Shown here piece after piece: positions 1 to 4,660 of a stretch of DNA of 5,149 bases (the first letter of the stretch is position 1; each line of letters opens with the position of its first letter). The position numbers and the translations under genes were made by a program. Source of the DNA: Chloroflexota bacterium (GTDB lineage Bacteria > Chloroflexota > Dehalococcoidia > Lucifugimonadales > Australimonadaceae); contig JAPPFU010000266.1 of assembly GCA_028875085.1 (NCBI GenBank), positions 1 through 5,149 on the forward strand. The letters run 5' to 3'. The notes under the pieces were generated by a model. That model did no database searches, was not told the DNA's origin, and saw only the letters and a list, made by a program, of their open reading frames with translations.

Positions 1-418
1 TGACAGCGGCGAGGTCGAAGGGGTCGAACCACTCGCTCTGCCAGCGCACCTCGGAGCGGGAGCGGTCGACGACGGAGAAGAACTGGCGCATGTAGGTGTC
101 GGCGTTGCGCTGCACCTCGTCGGCGGTGAGCATCGGGCGCGTCTCGGAGCGCCCGGAGGGGTCGCCGATGCGCGCTGTCCAGTCGCCGACGATGACGACG
201 ACGGTATGGCCGAGGTCTTGGAGCTGGCGCAACTTGCGCAGGCCGACGACGTGGCCGAGGTGAAGGTCGGGCGCGCTCGGATCGAAGCCCATCTTGAGGC
301 GCAGCGGGCGTCCGTCGTTCAGTCGGTCGATGAACTCCTGGCGCGGGATGACCTCCGCCACGCCCCGGTTGAGGATGCGGTCGAGCTCGACGGGGGTTGG
401 CTTGCGCGCGGCGGGCAT
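1..418 (-). CDS. tyrS: Tyrosyl-tRNA synthetase, N-terminal part (runs off the left edge)
   Basis: Class I aminoacyl-tRNA synthetase that charges tRNA-Tyr with tyrosine in the cytoplasm. The minus strand reads 139 codons without a stop from an ATG at 416-418 to the window edge, so the C-terminal two thirds, including the KMSKS-type motif and the S4-like anticodon-binding region, lie outside. The visible part is the start of the Rossmann catalytic domain. The class I HIGH signature appears as HLGH at residues 53-56, inside GFDPSAPDLHLGH (44-56), and is followed by GDPSGRSETRP (85-95). These sequences look like the type 2 (TyrZ-like) bacterial TyrRS rather than the Bacillus/E. coli type; that assignment is from memory of the family. 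The start is supported by a GGAGG at 429-433 (complement), 10 nt upstream and inside the end of ribF. It lies 2 nt after the ribF stop, so co-transcription and coupled translation are likely. Confidence 0.95.
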   Translation of the reverse strand, partial: MPAARKPTPVELDRILNRGVAEVIPRQEFIDRLNDGRPLRLKMGFDPSAPDLHLGHVVGLRKLRQLQDLGHTVVVIVGDWTARIGDPSGRSETRPMLTADEVQRNADTYMRQFFSVVDRSRSEVRWQSEWFDPFDLAAV

Positions 419-420
419 CG

Positions 421-1383
421 CTAGACGGCCTCCGGCTCCGGGGCGGGAGCGGGCGGCGCTGCGAGGATGCGGCGGGCGGCCTCAACGTCTCGGTCGATCT
501 GGGCGATGAGGGCGTCGGCGCTCTCGAAGCGCTCCTGCCCGCGCAGGCGCGCGGCGAACTCGAGGCGCGCGTGGCGCCCGTACAGGTCGCCCTCGAAGCC
601 GAGCAGGAACGCCTCGACGACGCGCGGGCCGTCTTCGTGGAAGGTGGGCTTGGCGCCCACGCTGACGGCGGCGTCCCAGCGGCGCCCGTCCACCTCCACC
701 GCGCCCGCGTACACGCCGTCCGCCGGGACGGCCTGCGCGGGGGAGACGCCGAAATTGCAGGTGGGATAGCCGAGCACGGAGGCGCCGCGCCCCTCGCCCT
801 CGACGATGGGGGCGGCGAACCCGAACGGACGGCCCAGCACGGCGGCGGCGCCCGCTACGTCGCCGGCGGCAAGACATTGGCGGACAGCGGAGCTGCTCGC
901 TTGGCGCTCGCCGGAGCGGAGGGGTTCGACCACGCGGAGGCTGTAGCCGTAGCGCTCGCCGAGCATCGAGAGGTGCTCCGCGTCGCCCTCCCGTCCGCGT
1001 CCAAGGGCGAAGTCGGGGCCAATGACCATATGGCGCATGTCGGCCTCCTGGGCGAGGGCGGCGACGAAGCGCTCGGCGCTCCACTCGGAGAGTTCGCGAG
1101 TGAAGGTCAAGGGAACGACGGCGTCGACGCCGCAGGCGCGGAGCAGTTCGACGCGCTCGGCGGGCTGGGTGAGCAAGACGACGCGAGCCTCCGGGCGCAG
1201 GACAGTGAGCGGGTGATTGGCGAAGGTAACGGCGACACTGCGCAGGCCGCGCTCGCGGGCGTCGTCGCGCAGCGCGCCGAGAACGCGCCGGTGGCCGAGG
1301 TGCACGCCGTCGAAGACGCCGATGGCGACGGCGGACGGGCCGTCGAGGCGGGCGGCTCGCAGGTCTGCGAGGAAGGTGTCCAT
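421..1383 (-). CDS. ribF: Bifunctional riboflavin kinase / FAD synthetase
   Basis: Converts riboflavin to FMN with ATP, then adenylates FMN to FAD, in the cytoplasm. It is 320 residues, the usual length for bacterial RibF. The N-terminal FAD synthetase (nucleotidyltransferase) domain has GVFDGVHLGH at 22-31, GPDFALGRGREGD at 122-134 and SSSAVRQCLAAGDV at 163-176. LGRPFGF (183-189) leads into the flavokinase domain, with GRGASVLGYPTCN (198-210; the PTCN matches the family's PTxN ATP/Mg site), KPTF (245-248), the acidic residue E257 before FLLGFEGDLYG (259-269), and a helical C-terminus. The tail after about residue 308 is Ala/Pro/Glu-rich. The frame is open for 39 more codons upstream (to 1500), but that stretch is Arg/Pro-rich, resembles no RibF and crosses a palindromic repeat, so I place the start at the ATG at 1381-1383. 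No strong Shine-Dalgarno precedes it. It is the first gene of a ribF-tyrS unit. No FMN riboswitch is visible upstream. Confidence 0.96.
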   Translation of the reverse strand: MDTFLADLRAARLDGPSAVAIGVFDGVHLGHRRVLGALRDDARERGLRSVAVTFANHPLTVLRPEARVVLLTQPAERVELLRACGVDAVVPLTFTRELSEWSAERFVAALAQEADMRHMVIGPDFALGRGREGDAEHLSMLGERYGYSLRVVEPLRSGERQASSSAVRQCLAAGDVAGAAAVLGRPFGFAAPIVEGEGRGASVLGYPTCNFGVSPAQAVPADGVYAGAVEVDGRRWDAAVSVGAKPTFHEDGPRVVEAFLLGFEGDLYGRHARLEFAARLRGQERFESADALIAQIDRDVEAARRILAAPPAPAPEPEAV

Positions 1384-1419
1384 AGGGCGGTCTCGGGGCG
1401 CGGGTCGGCGCCGCGTCCT

Positions 1420-1425
1420 ATTGTA
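1420..1425 (-). promoter_or_regulatory. Candidate -10 box for ribF-tyrS
   Basis: The complement reads TACAAT, five of six matches to TATAAT, ending 36 nt before the ribF ATG. That would give a leader of roughly 30 nt. No convincing -35 hexamer lies 16-18 nt further upstream, so this rests on one box and its position. Confidence 0.45.
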
Positions 1426-1462
1426 GCGGGCGGGCGCCCCCCGAGTTCCCGCAGGGGAGACT

Positions 1463-1496
1463 CTCCGTAGGGGCGACCGACAGGTCGCCCTCTTCG
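1463..1496. repeat. 34-nt palindromic dispersed repeat, copy 1
   Basis: The core is an 8-bp perfect inverted repeat, GGGCGACC (1471-1478) and GGTCGCCC (1483-1490), with a GACA loop. It is preceded by CTCCGTAG. It matches the copy at 3136-3169 at 29 of 34 positions, and two of the five differences fall in the loop. The hairpin is therefore conserved while its loop varies, as expected for a REP-like intergenic element. It lies about 80 bp upstream of the ribF start. Confidence 0.75.
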
Positions 1497-1508
1497 TCAT
1501 CTTCCTTA

Positions 1509-1531
1509 GGGACAGATTTCAAACCTGTCCC
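1509..1531. repeat. Near-perfect 23-nt palindrome (GGGACAG...CTGTCCC)
   Basis: Arms GGGACAG (1509-1515) and CTGTCCC (1525-1531) are perfect. Inside them, TTT (1517-1519) pairs with AAA (1521-1523), leaving one A/C mismatch (1516/1524) and a single central base. As DNA this is an almost complete two-fold palindrome; as RNA the inner pairs would have to open to form a loop. From memory, motifs like GGGACAGGTTTGAAACC recur between genes in some GC-rich environmental bacteria, so I read it as a second dispersed repeat family rather than an operator. Confidence 0.55.
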
Positions 1532-1543
1532 CCGGCAGGGCGC

Positions 1544-1568
1544 GCCGAGGGGCGGCCAGCCCCTCGGC
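1544..1568. repeat. Perfect 10-bp stem-loop
   Basis: GCCGAGGGGC (1544-1553) is exactly complementary to GCCCCTCGGC (1559-1568) around the loop GGCCA. It is the strongest single hairpin in the gap by stem length and GC content. No T tract follows directly on either strand, so it is not a canonical intrinsic terminator. Confidence 0.7.
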
Positions 1569-1575
1569 TGGGGGC

Positions 1576-1618
1576 GTGGGGGTATCCCCCACAAGAGATT
1601 TTTTTATCTTCTTTGGGG
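1576..1618 (+). other. Hairpin plus T7 tract with an alternative overlapping hairpin
   Basis: GTGGGGG (1576-1582) pairs perfectly with CCCCCAC (1586-1592) across a TAT loop. Six bases later comes a T7 tract (1599-1605). The C-rich arm can instead pair downstream: CCCCA (1587-1591) with TGGGG (1614-1618), then A1593 with T1612, and, after one more mismatch, GAGAT (1595-1599) with ATCTT (1606-1610, one G-T wobble), leaving a T6 loop. The two folds exclude each other because both use 1587-1592. The gap before the T tract is too long for a textbook terminator, so the function is open: a weak plus-strand terminator, a structural switch, or part of a repeat. Confidence 0.4.
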
Positions 1619-1629
1619 TGTGGGGTGGA

Positions 1630-1656
1630 GAGACAGCGTAGTTACGCAGATGTCTC
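1630..1656. repeat. Two-part stem-loop
   Basis: GAGACA (1630-1635) pairs with TGTCTC (1651-1656). Directly inside, GCGTA (1636-1640) pairs with TACGC (1643-1647), leaving an AGA bulge (1648-1650) and a GT at the tip. A stem of 11 pairs with a one-sided 3-nt bulge looks more like RNA secondary structure than a simple protein-binding palindrome. The very short tip means the inner pairs at the apex would open in RNA. Confidence 0.5.
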
Positions 1657-1678
1657 CGAAAGCGGGGAGCGGAAATCT

Positions 1679-1720
1679 CGCTTCGGTTACAGCCGAGGCG
1701 GCCGGATACGCATATCCGGC
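1679..1720. repeat. Two back-to-back 8-bp stem-loops
   Basis: First stem: CGCTTCGG (1679-1686) with CCGAGGCG (1693-1700), one T-G wobble, loop TTACAG. Second stem starts at the next base: GCCGGATA (1701-1708) with TATCCGGC (1713-1720), perfect, loop CGCA. No base separates the two stems, so they could stack coaxially in a transcript. They end about 14 bp before the candidate -10 box of the next gene, so the second could also be an operator-like site. Confidence 0.55.
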
Positions 1721-1733
1721 GCGGCGGCGCGTG

Positions 1734-1739
1734 TAAGAT
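1734..1739 (+). promoter_or_regulatory. Candidate -10 box for the binding-protein gene
   Basis: TAAGAT, preceded directly by TG, ends 45 nt before the ATG. Four of six bases match the consensus and no clear -35 hexamer is present, so this is a weak call. If it is right, the palindromes upstream lie outside the mRNA and act, if at all, as DNA. Confidence 0.25.
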
Positions 1740-1784
1740 GGGGCTGGCCGGTGCGATGCGCACGACGGCGCGGAGGTTGATGCG

Positions 1785-3116
1785 ATGGCAAGGCGTGGAC
1801 TTGGGCGGTGGGCGCTCGCGCTGCTGGCGGGCTTGGCAGTGGCGCTCGCCGCGTGCGGCGGTGGCGGCGGAGACGACAGCCTCGGCACGGTGACCATCGG
1901 CCCCGACGAGCCAGTGCGCATACGCTCCTTGCTCTCCATCACCGGCGCATCCTCACTCGGCGACCCGTTGCGCCACAGCATCCGGATGGCCGTCGACGAC
2001 TTCAACCGCGTGCACGGCCACGAGATCGAGTTGGGCGAAACGATAGACAGCATGTGCTCGCCCGAGGGCGGGGCCGCAAGCGCGCGGCAGGTCATCGCCG
2101 ACGCGCACGTGCTCGGCGTCATCGGCACGTCGTGCTCCGCCGCTGCCGTGGCCGCTTCGCCCCTGCTCACCGAGGCGGGGCTGGTGATGATCTCCCCCTC
2201 CAACACCTCCCCTGCGCTGACCTCCGACCTCGCGGGCAACGCGGCCTCCGACTACCACGCCGCCTACTTCCGCGTCTCCAACAACGACCTCTACCAGGCG
2301 CGCGCGGTTGCGGGCTTTGCCTACAACGAACTGGGCCTGCGGCGCATGACGGCTATCCACGACGGCGACCCCTACACCAGCGCTCTGGTCAGCGCCTTCG
2401 CGGACGCCTTCCGCGCCCTTGGCGGTGAGGTTCCCGCCACCGCCGTAATCGCCAAGGGAGATGCCGATATGACGGCGGCGCTAGCCCAGTTTGCCGCCGC
2501 GGAGCCGGAGGGCGTCTTCTTCCCCCTCTTCCGCGCGGAGGCTTCGCACTTCATCCGTCAAGCGCGGGAGTTCGACGGCCTCGAGGACGCGCAGTTCATC
2601 GGAGGCTCCGCCATCCTCGTATCCGAGTTCCTTGCCCTGCCGGAGACGGAGGGCGTCTACTTCGCCGGGCCGGAGTCGGACCTCCGCGGAAACTTCAACC
2701 AAGCCACCGGTAAGACCTCGGGCGACGTGTTGGCCGCCTACGAGGCCGGCTTCGGCGGTCCGCCCACCACTCCCTACTGGGCGCACGCCTACGACGCCAC
2801 CACGCTGCTGCTCACCGCCATCCAGCGCGCCGCCACGCGCGACGACGGCAACTTCTTCACCCGCGCCCTCGGCATCGACGAGGAGGGGACGCTGCGCGTA
2901 AGCCGCGCCGATATTCGGGAGGCTATCCGCCAGGTGTCCAACGACGGCACGCAGTTCGATGGTCGGCAGTTGGACGGCTTCCACGGCCTCACCGGCGTGC
3001 TCCGGTGCGACGATTTCGGCGACTGCGCGCAGGGCCTTCAGAACATCTACCACCACGCCGACGCAAGCGTAACCGACCCCGCGAAGCTGCCGGTGGTCTA
3101 CCGCTTCGAGCCGTAG
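1785..3116 (+). CDS. ABC transporter substrate-binding lipoprotein, LivK/Peripla_BP_6 type
   Basis: Extracytoplasmic ligand-binding protein of the type I periplasmic-binding fold, the family that feeds branched-chain amino acid, amide or carboxylate importers. It is 443 residues, slightly longer than typical LivK proteins. An Arg-containing start and a hydrophobic helix (about 9-23) end in the lipobox LAAC, making Cys24 the lipidated residue, followed by a Gly-rich linker. Family landmarks are GASSLGDPLRHSIRMAVDDF (54-73), GVIGTSCSAAAVAASPLL (111-128) with ISPSNTSPALT (136-146), and YFRVSNND (161-168) with IHDGDPYTSALVSAF (191-205). Cys91 and Cys117 sit where LIV-binding proteins form a disulfide; Cys408 and Cys414 in LRCDDFGDC may form a second. 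The ATG follows GGAGG (1772-1776) by 8 nt. No permease or ATPase gene adjoins it, so the ligand and partner transporter cannot be inferred. Neighbours are divergent ribF and a convergent MmgE/PrpD gene. Confidence 0.9.
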   Translation: MARRGLGRWALALLAGLAVALAACGGGGGDDSLGTVTIGPDEPVRIRSLLSITGASSLGDPLRHSIRMAVDDFNRVHGHEIELGETIDSMCSPEGGAASARQVIADAHVLGVIGTSCSAAAVAASPLLTEAGLVMISPSNTSPALTSDLAGNAASDYHAAYFRVSNNDLYQARAVAGFAYNELGLRRMTAIHDGDPYTSALVSAFADAFRALGGEVPATAVIAKGDADMTAALAQFAAAEPEGVFFPLFRAEASHFIRQAREFDGLEDAQFIGGSAILVSEFLALPETEGVYFAGPESDLRGNFNQATGKTSGDVLAAYEAGFGGPPTTPYWAHAYDATTLLLTAIQRAATRDDGNFFTRALGIDEEGTLRVSRADIREAIRQVSNDGTQFDGRQLDGFHGLTGVLRCDDFGDCAQGLQNIYHHADASVTDPAKLPVVYRFEP

Positions 3117-3135
3117 AACGCGCAGGGCATCCACG

Positions 3136-3169
3136 CTCCGTAGAGGCGACCGGCTGGTCGCCCGCCTCG
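3136..3169. repeat. 34-nt palindromic dispersed repeat, copy 2 (between convergent genes)
   Basis: GGCGACC (3145-3151) and GGTCGCC (3156-3162) form a perfect 7-bp stem with loop GGCT, preceded by CTCCGTAG as in copy 1 at 1463. GTAG (3140-3143) could also pair with CTAC (3171-3174), the latter overlapping the stop codon of the minus-strand gene. It sits in the 54-bp gap where two genes converge, so it could act as a bidirectional transcription barrier, but no T tract is present on either side. Confidence 0.7.
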
Positions 3170-3170
3170 C

Positions 3171-4535
3171 CTACTGCGCCAGGCCCCGCAATCCGTCCGT
3201 GAGTTGGCGCAGGTCGGACAGCGCGTCGACACTGAGCAGCAGGCGCTGCGCCTCCATGGTGCGTTCGCCGAACGCGCCGGCGGTCAGCAACGCGAACTTT
3301 GCCTCCACCTCCGCGTAAGACACCGGGTCGCGCTCCGCCCCGCGCGGGTTCGTAACGCTCCCCGTGAGCACGCGCCCTGAGGCCAACCGCACCTCCACGT
3401 CCGCCGCCTGTTCCGCGGGGAAGCGGGTCGTGTAGGCGGGGTCTTCGACCACGCTGACGCGTTGGGCCAGCGCCCGGACGATAGGGTCGTCCACCGCCGC
3501 TTGGCGGAAGGCGTCCGGCTTGGTGTGCCCGTGCGCGATTGCCGTGGCGATGGCAAACGGGACGGAGAACTTGGCCGCAAGCATGTTCTGCGGGTCGGCG
3601 CGGTCGCACATCGCCGCGTTGGCGTTGCCCACCACGCTGACGGCGGCCACGTCGTCCGGCCCAATCGCCTCACCGCCGAGCGCGCGCTCCAGCGCGTCCA
3701 GCGGCGCGTGCGTGTAGCGGCAAGCCGCGTGCAGTTTGAAATAATTCGTCGCTATCTCGAAATCCTCCCCCAACCGGTGAACCACCCGCTCCCCGTCCAC
3801 CCCCGAGCCGAGCAGCGAGCCGTACACCAGACGCAGCCCGTCCGCCGGGCCGCTGAAGCCGTCCGCCGCCAGCCGCGCCGCTAGCAGCCCGGTGCGTGCG
3901 GCCAGCCCCGCGTAGACGTTGCGCACCGTCGCCCCCTCGTTGGCCGTCGAGAAGGGCGTCGCGGCGCTCAGGCACGCGGCGATGCTCACCGCCTCCCGCA
4001 GCGTCCGCGCGTCGAACCCCAGCAGCCGCGCCGCCGCGATGGCCGCCGTCACCGTCGCTATCGACCCGTGCGTGTGCAAGCCCGGCGCGAAGCGTATCGA
4101 GCGCCCCAGCCGCACGTACGCCTCGTAGGCCAGCACGAGCGCCCCGAGCACGCGCTGCCCGTCCGCCCGCGCCTCCTCTCCCAGCGCCAGCAGCGCGGGG
4201 ATGGTGTAGATGGCCGGATGGCCTACCGGCGGATGCCCCTCGTCCTGCTCCATCGCCGTCCCTGCCGTCCCGTTCACCAGCGCCGCGTCCGAGGGCGCGG
4301 CGTGCGGGAAATCGCCGCCGAGGATCGTGGCCGCGCCGCCGCTCGACGCCATCGACGCGGTGAGGGCGGCGTTCTCCGGCTCCGCGCTACCGCTCACGAT
4401 GGCGCCCGCCGTGTCCAGCAGTACGTACCGTGCCTGGTGGCGCACCGGCTCGGGGATTTGGTCGTAGCCCGTCTCCGCGACGTACTCGGCGAGCGCGTCG
4501 AGGTAGGCGGCGGGGGCGGTCTGCTGCGTAGCCAT
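3171..4535 (-). CDS. MmgE/PrpD family protein (2-methylcitrate dehydratase / cis-aconitate decarboxylase superfamily)
   Basis: Cytosolic enzyme of 454 residues, the normal length for the family, with no signal peptide. The superfamily includes 2-methylcitrate dehydratase (PrpD), cis-aconitate decarboxylase (CAD/IRG1) and epimerases/isomerases of di- and tricarboxylic acids. The all-helical N-terminal domain (about 10-255) has DTAGAIVSG (41-49), the acidic/His cluster EQDEGHPPVGHP (96-107), corresponding to the family's DDTHP...HPS region, and GLHTHGSIATVTAAIAAARL (152-171). The second domain begins near KLHAACRYTHAPLDA (267-281), matching the family's KPYPCCRxTH motif (Lys267, His276), and contains AKFSVPFAIATAIA (321-334). 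The ATG at 4533-4535 has AAGGAG (4547-4552, complement) 11 nt upstream. There is no prpB or prpC neighbour, so a methylcitrate-cycle role is not supported and the substrate is unknown. It is divergent to a deacetylase-family gene. Confidence 0.92.
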   Translation of the reverse strand: MATQQTAPAAYLDALAEYVAETGYDQIPEPVRHQARYVLLDTAGAIVSGSAEPENAALTASMASSGGAATILGGDFPHAAPSDAALVNGTAGTAMEQDEGHPPVGHPAIYTIPALLALGEEARADGQRVLGALVLAYEAYVRLGRSIRFAPGLHTHGSIATVTAAIAAARLLGFDARTLREAVSIAACLSAATPFSTANEGATVRNVYAGLAARTGLLAARLAADGFSGPADGLRLVYGSLLGSGVDGERVVHRLGEDFEIATNYFKLHAACRYTHAPLDALERALGGEAIGPDDVAAVSVVGNANAAMCDRADPQNMLAAKFSVPFAIATAIAHGHTKPDAFRQAAVDDPIVRALAQRVSVVEDPAYTTRFPAEQAADVEVRLASGRVLTGSVTNPRGAERDPVSYAEVEAKFALLTAGAFGERTMEAQRLLLSVDALSDLRQLTDGLRGLAQ

Positions 4536-4546
4536 AAGCGCGCGGT

Positions 4547-4566
4547 CTCCTTCCGCCCCAAGCGTA
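4547..4566 (-). promoter_or_regulatory. Candidate -10 box and RBS of the MmgE/PrpD gene
   Basis: On the complement, TACGCT (4561-4566) is followed by AAGGAG (4547-4552) and then the ATG at 4535. The ribosome-binding site is credible. The hexamer matches only three bases of TATAAT, but an identical TACGCT lies upstream of the divergent gene, which is the main reason to list it. No -35 element is evident. Confidence 0.3.
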
Positions 4567-4621
4567 CTACGCCCCTGCGCCCTCGCGCACTGGTTGGGAG
4601 CGCTCTAGCCCACCCTTGGTG

Positions 4622-4652
4622 TACGCTTGCGCCCGCGCGTTGCGCGAGGAGG
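4622..4652 (+). promoter_or_regulatory. Candidate -10 box and strong RBS of the deacetylase gene
   Basis: TACGCT (4622-4627) lies 33 nt before the ATG. AGGAGG (4647-4652) is a near-ideal Shine-Dalgarno 8 nt from the ATG at 4661 and fixes the start. A small CGCGC/GCGCG stem (4634-4638 with 4642-4646) sits just before the ribosome-binding site and could affect access to it. Confidence 0.35.
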
Positions 4653-4660
4653 AGCGTCCG

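Larger units (their letters stand above)
1384..1784. other. 401-bp non-coding gap rich in inverted repeats
   Basis: Gap between divergently transcribed ribF and the binding-protein gene. I see no credible protein gene in it. Between 1471 and 1720 it holds at least seven separate inverted repeats with arms of 5-11 bp, most of them perfect, listed individually below. It also holds a T7 tract at 1599-1605 and promoter-like hexamers near both ends. Because both neighbouring genes start here and none ends here, ordinary terminator duty does not explain the hairpins. It could be an accumulation of REP/MITE-like dispersed repeats, a structured small RNA, or a long leader of the downstream gene. Confidence 0.7.

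Noticed and set aside
397..1470. 357-codon plus-strand open frame opposite ribF
   Set aside because: It lies antisense to a gene with complete RibF motifs. The predicted protein is Ala/Gly/Glu-rich with no family resemblance, a normal by-product of GC-rich codon use on the other strand.
1384..1470. FMN riboswitch upstream of ribF
   Set aside because: None of the conserved RFN-element segments is recognisable, and the leader implied by the -10 box is only about 30 nt.
1384..1500. 39-codon N-terminal extension of ribF
   Set aside because: The Arg/Pro-rich extension resembles no RibF N-terminus and runs through the palindromic repeat. Starting at 1383 gives the standard family length and start.
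1570..1628. Possible G-quadruplex from G-runs at 1570-1574, 1578-1582, 1615-1618 and 1622-1625
   Set aside because: The central loop would be about 32 nt, and the first two runs are better used in perfect hairpins with nearby C-runs.
1506..1763. 85-codon minus-strand open frame in the repeat-rich gap
   Set aside because: Its codons are mostly translated inverted repeats, the composition is Pro/Arg-rich, and no ribosome-binding site or domain is apparent. If similar proteins exist in databases they are probably the same repeat mis-annotated.
1604..2239. 211-codon minus-strand open frame overlapping the binding-protein gene
   Set aside because: Antisense to a strongly supported gene, Ser/Pro/Ala-rich and without recognisable motifs.
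3117..3170. Intrinsic terminator between the convergent genes
   Set aside because: The hairpin is real, but neither strand has a T tract after it and the same hairpin occurs in a divergent gap, so it is called a dispersed repeat instead.
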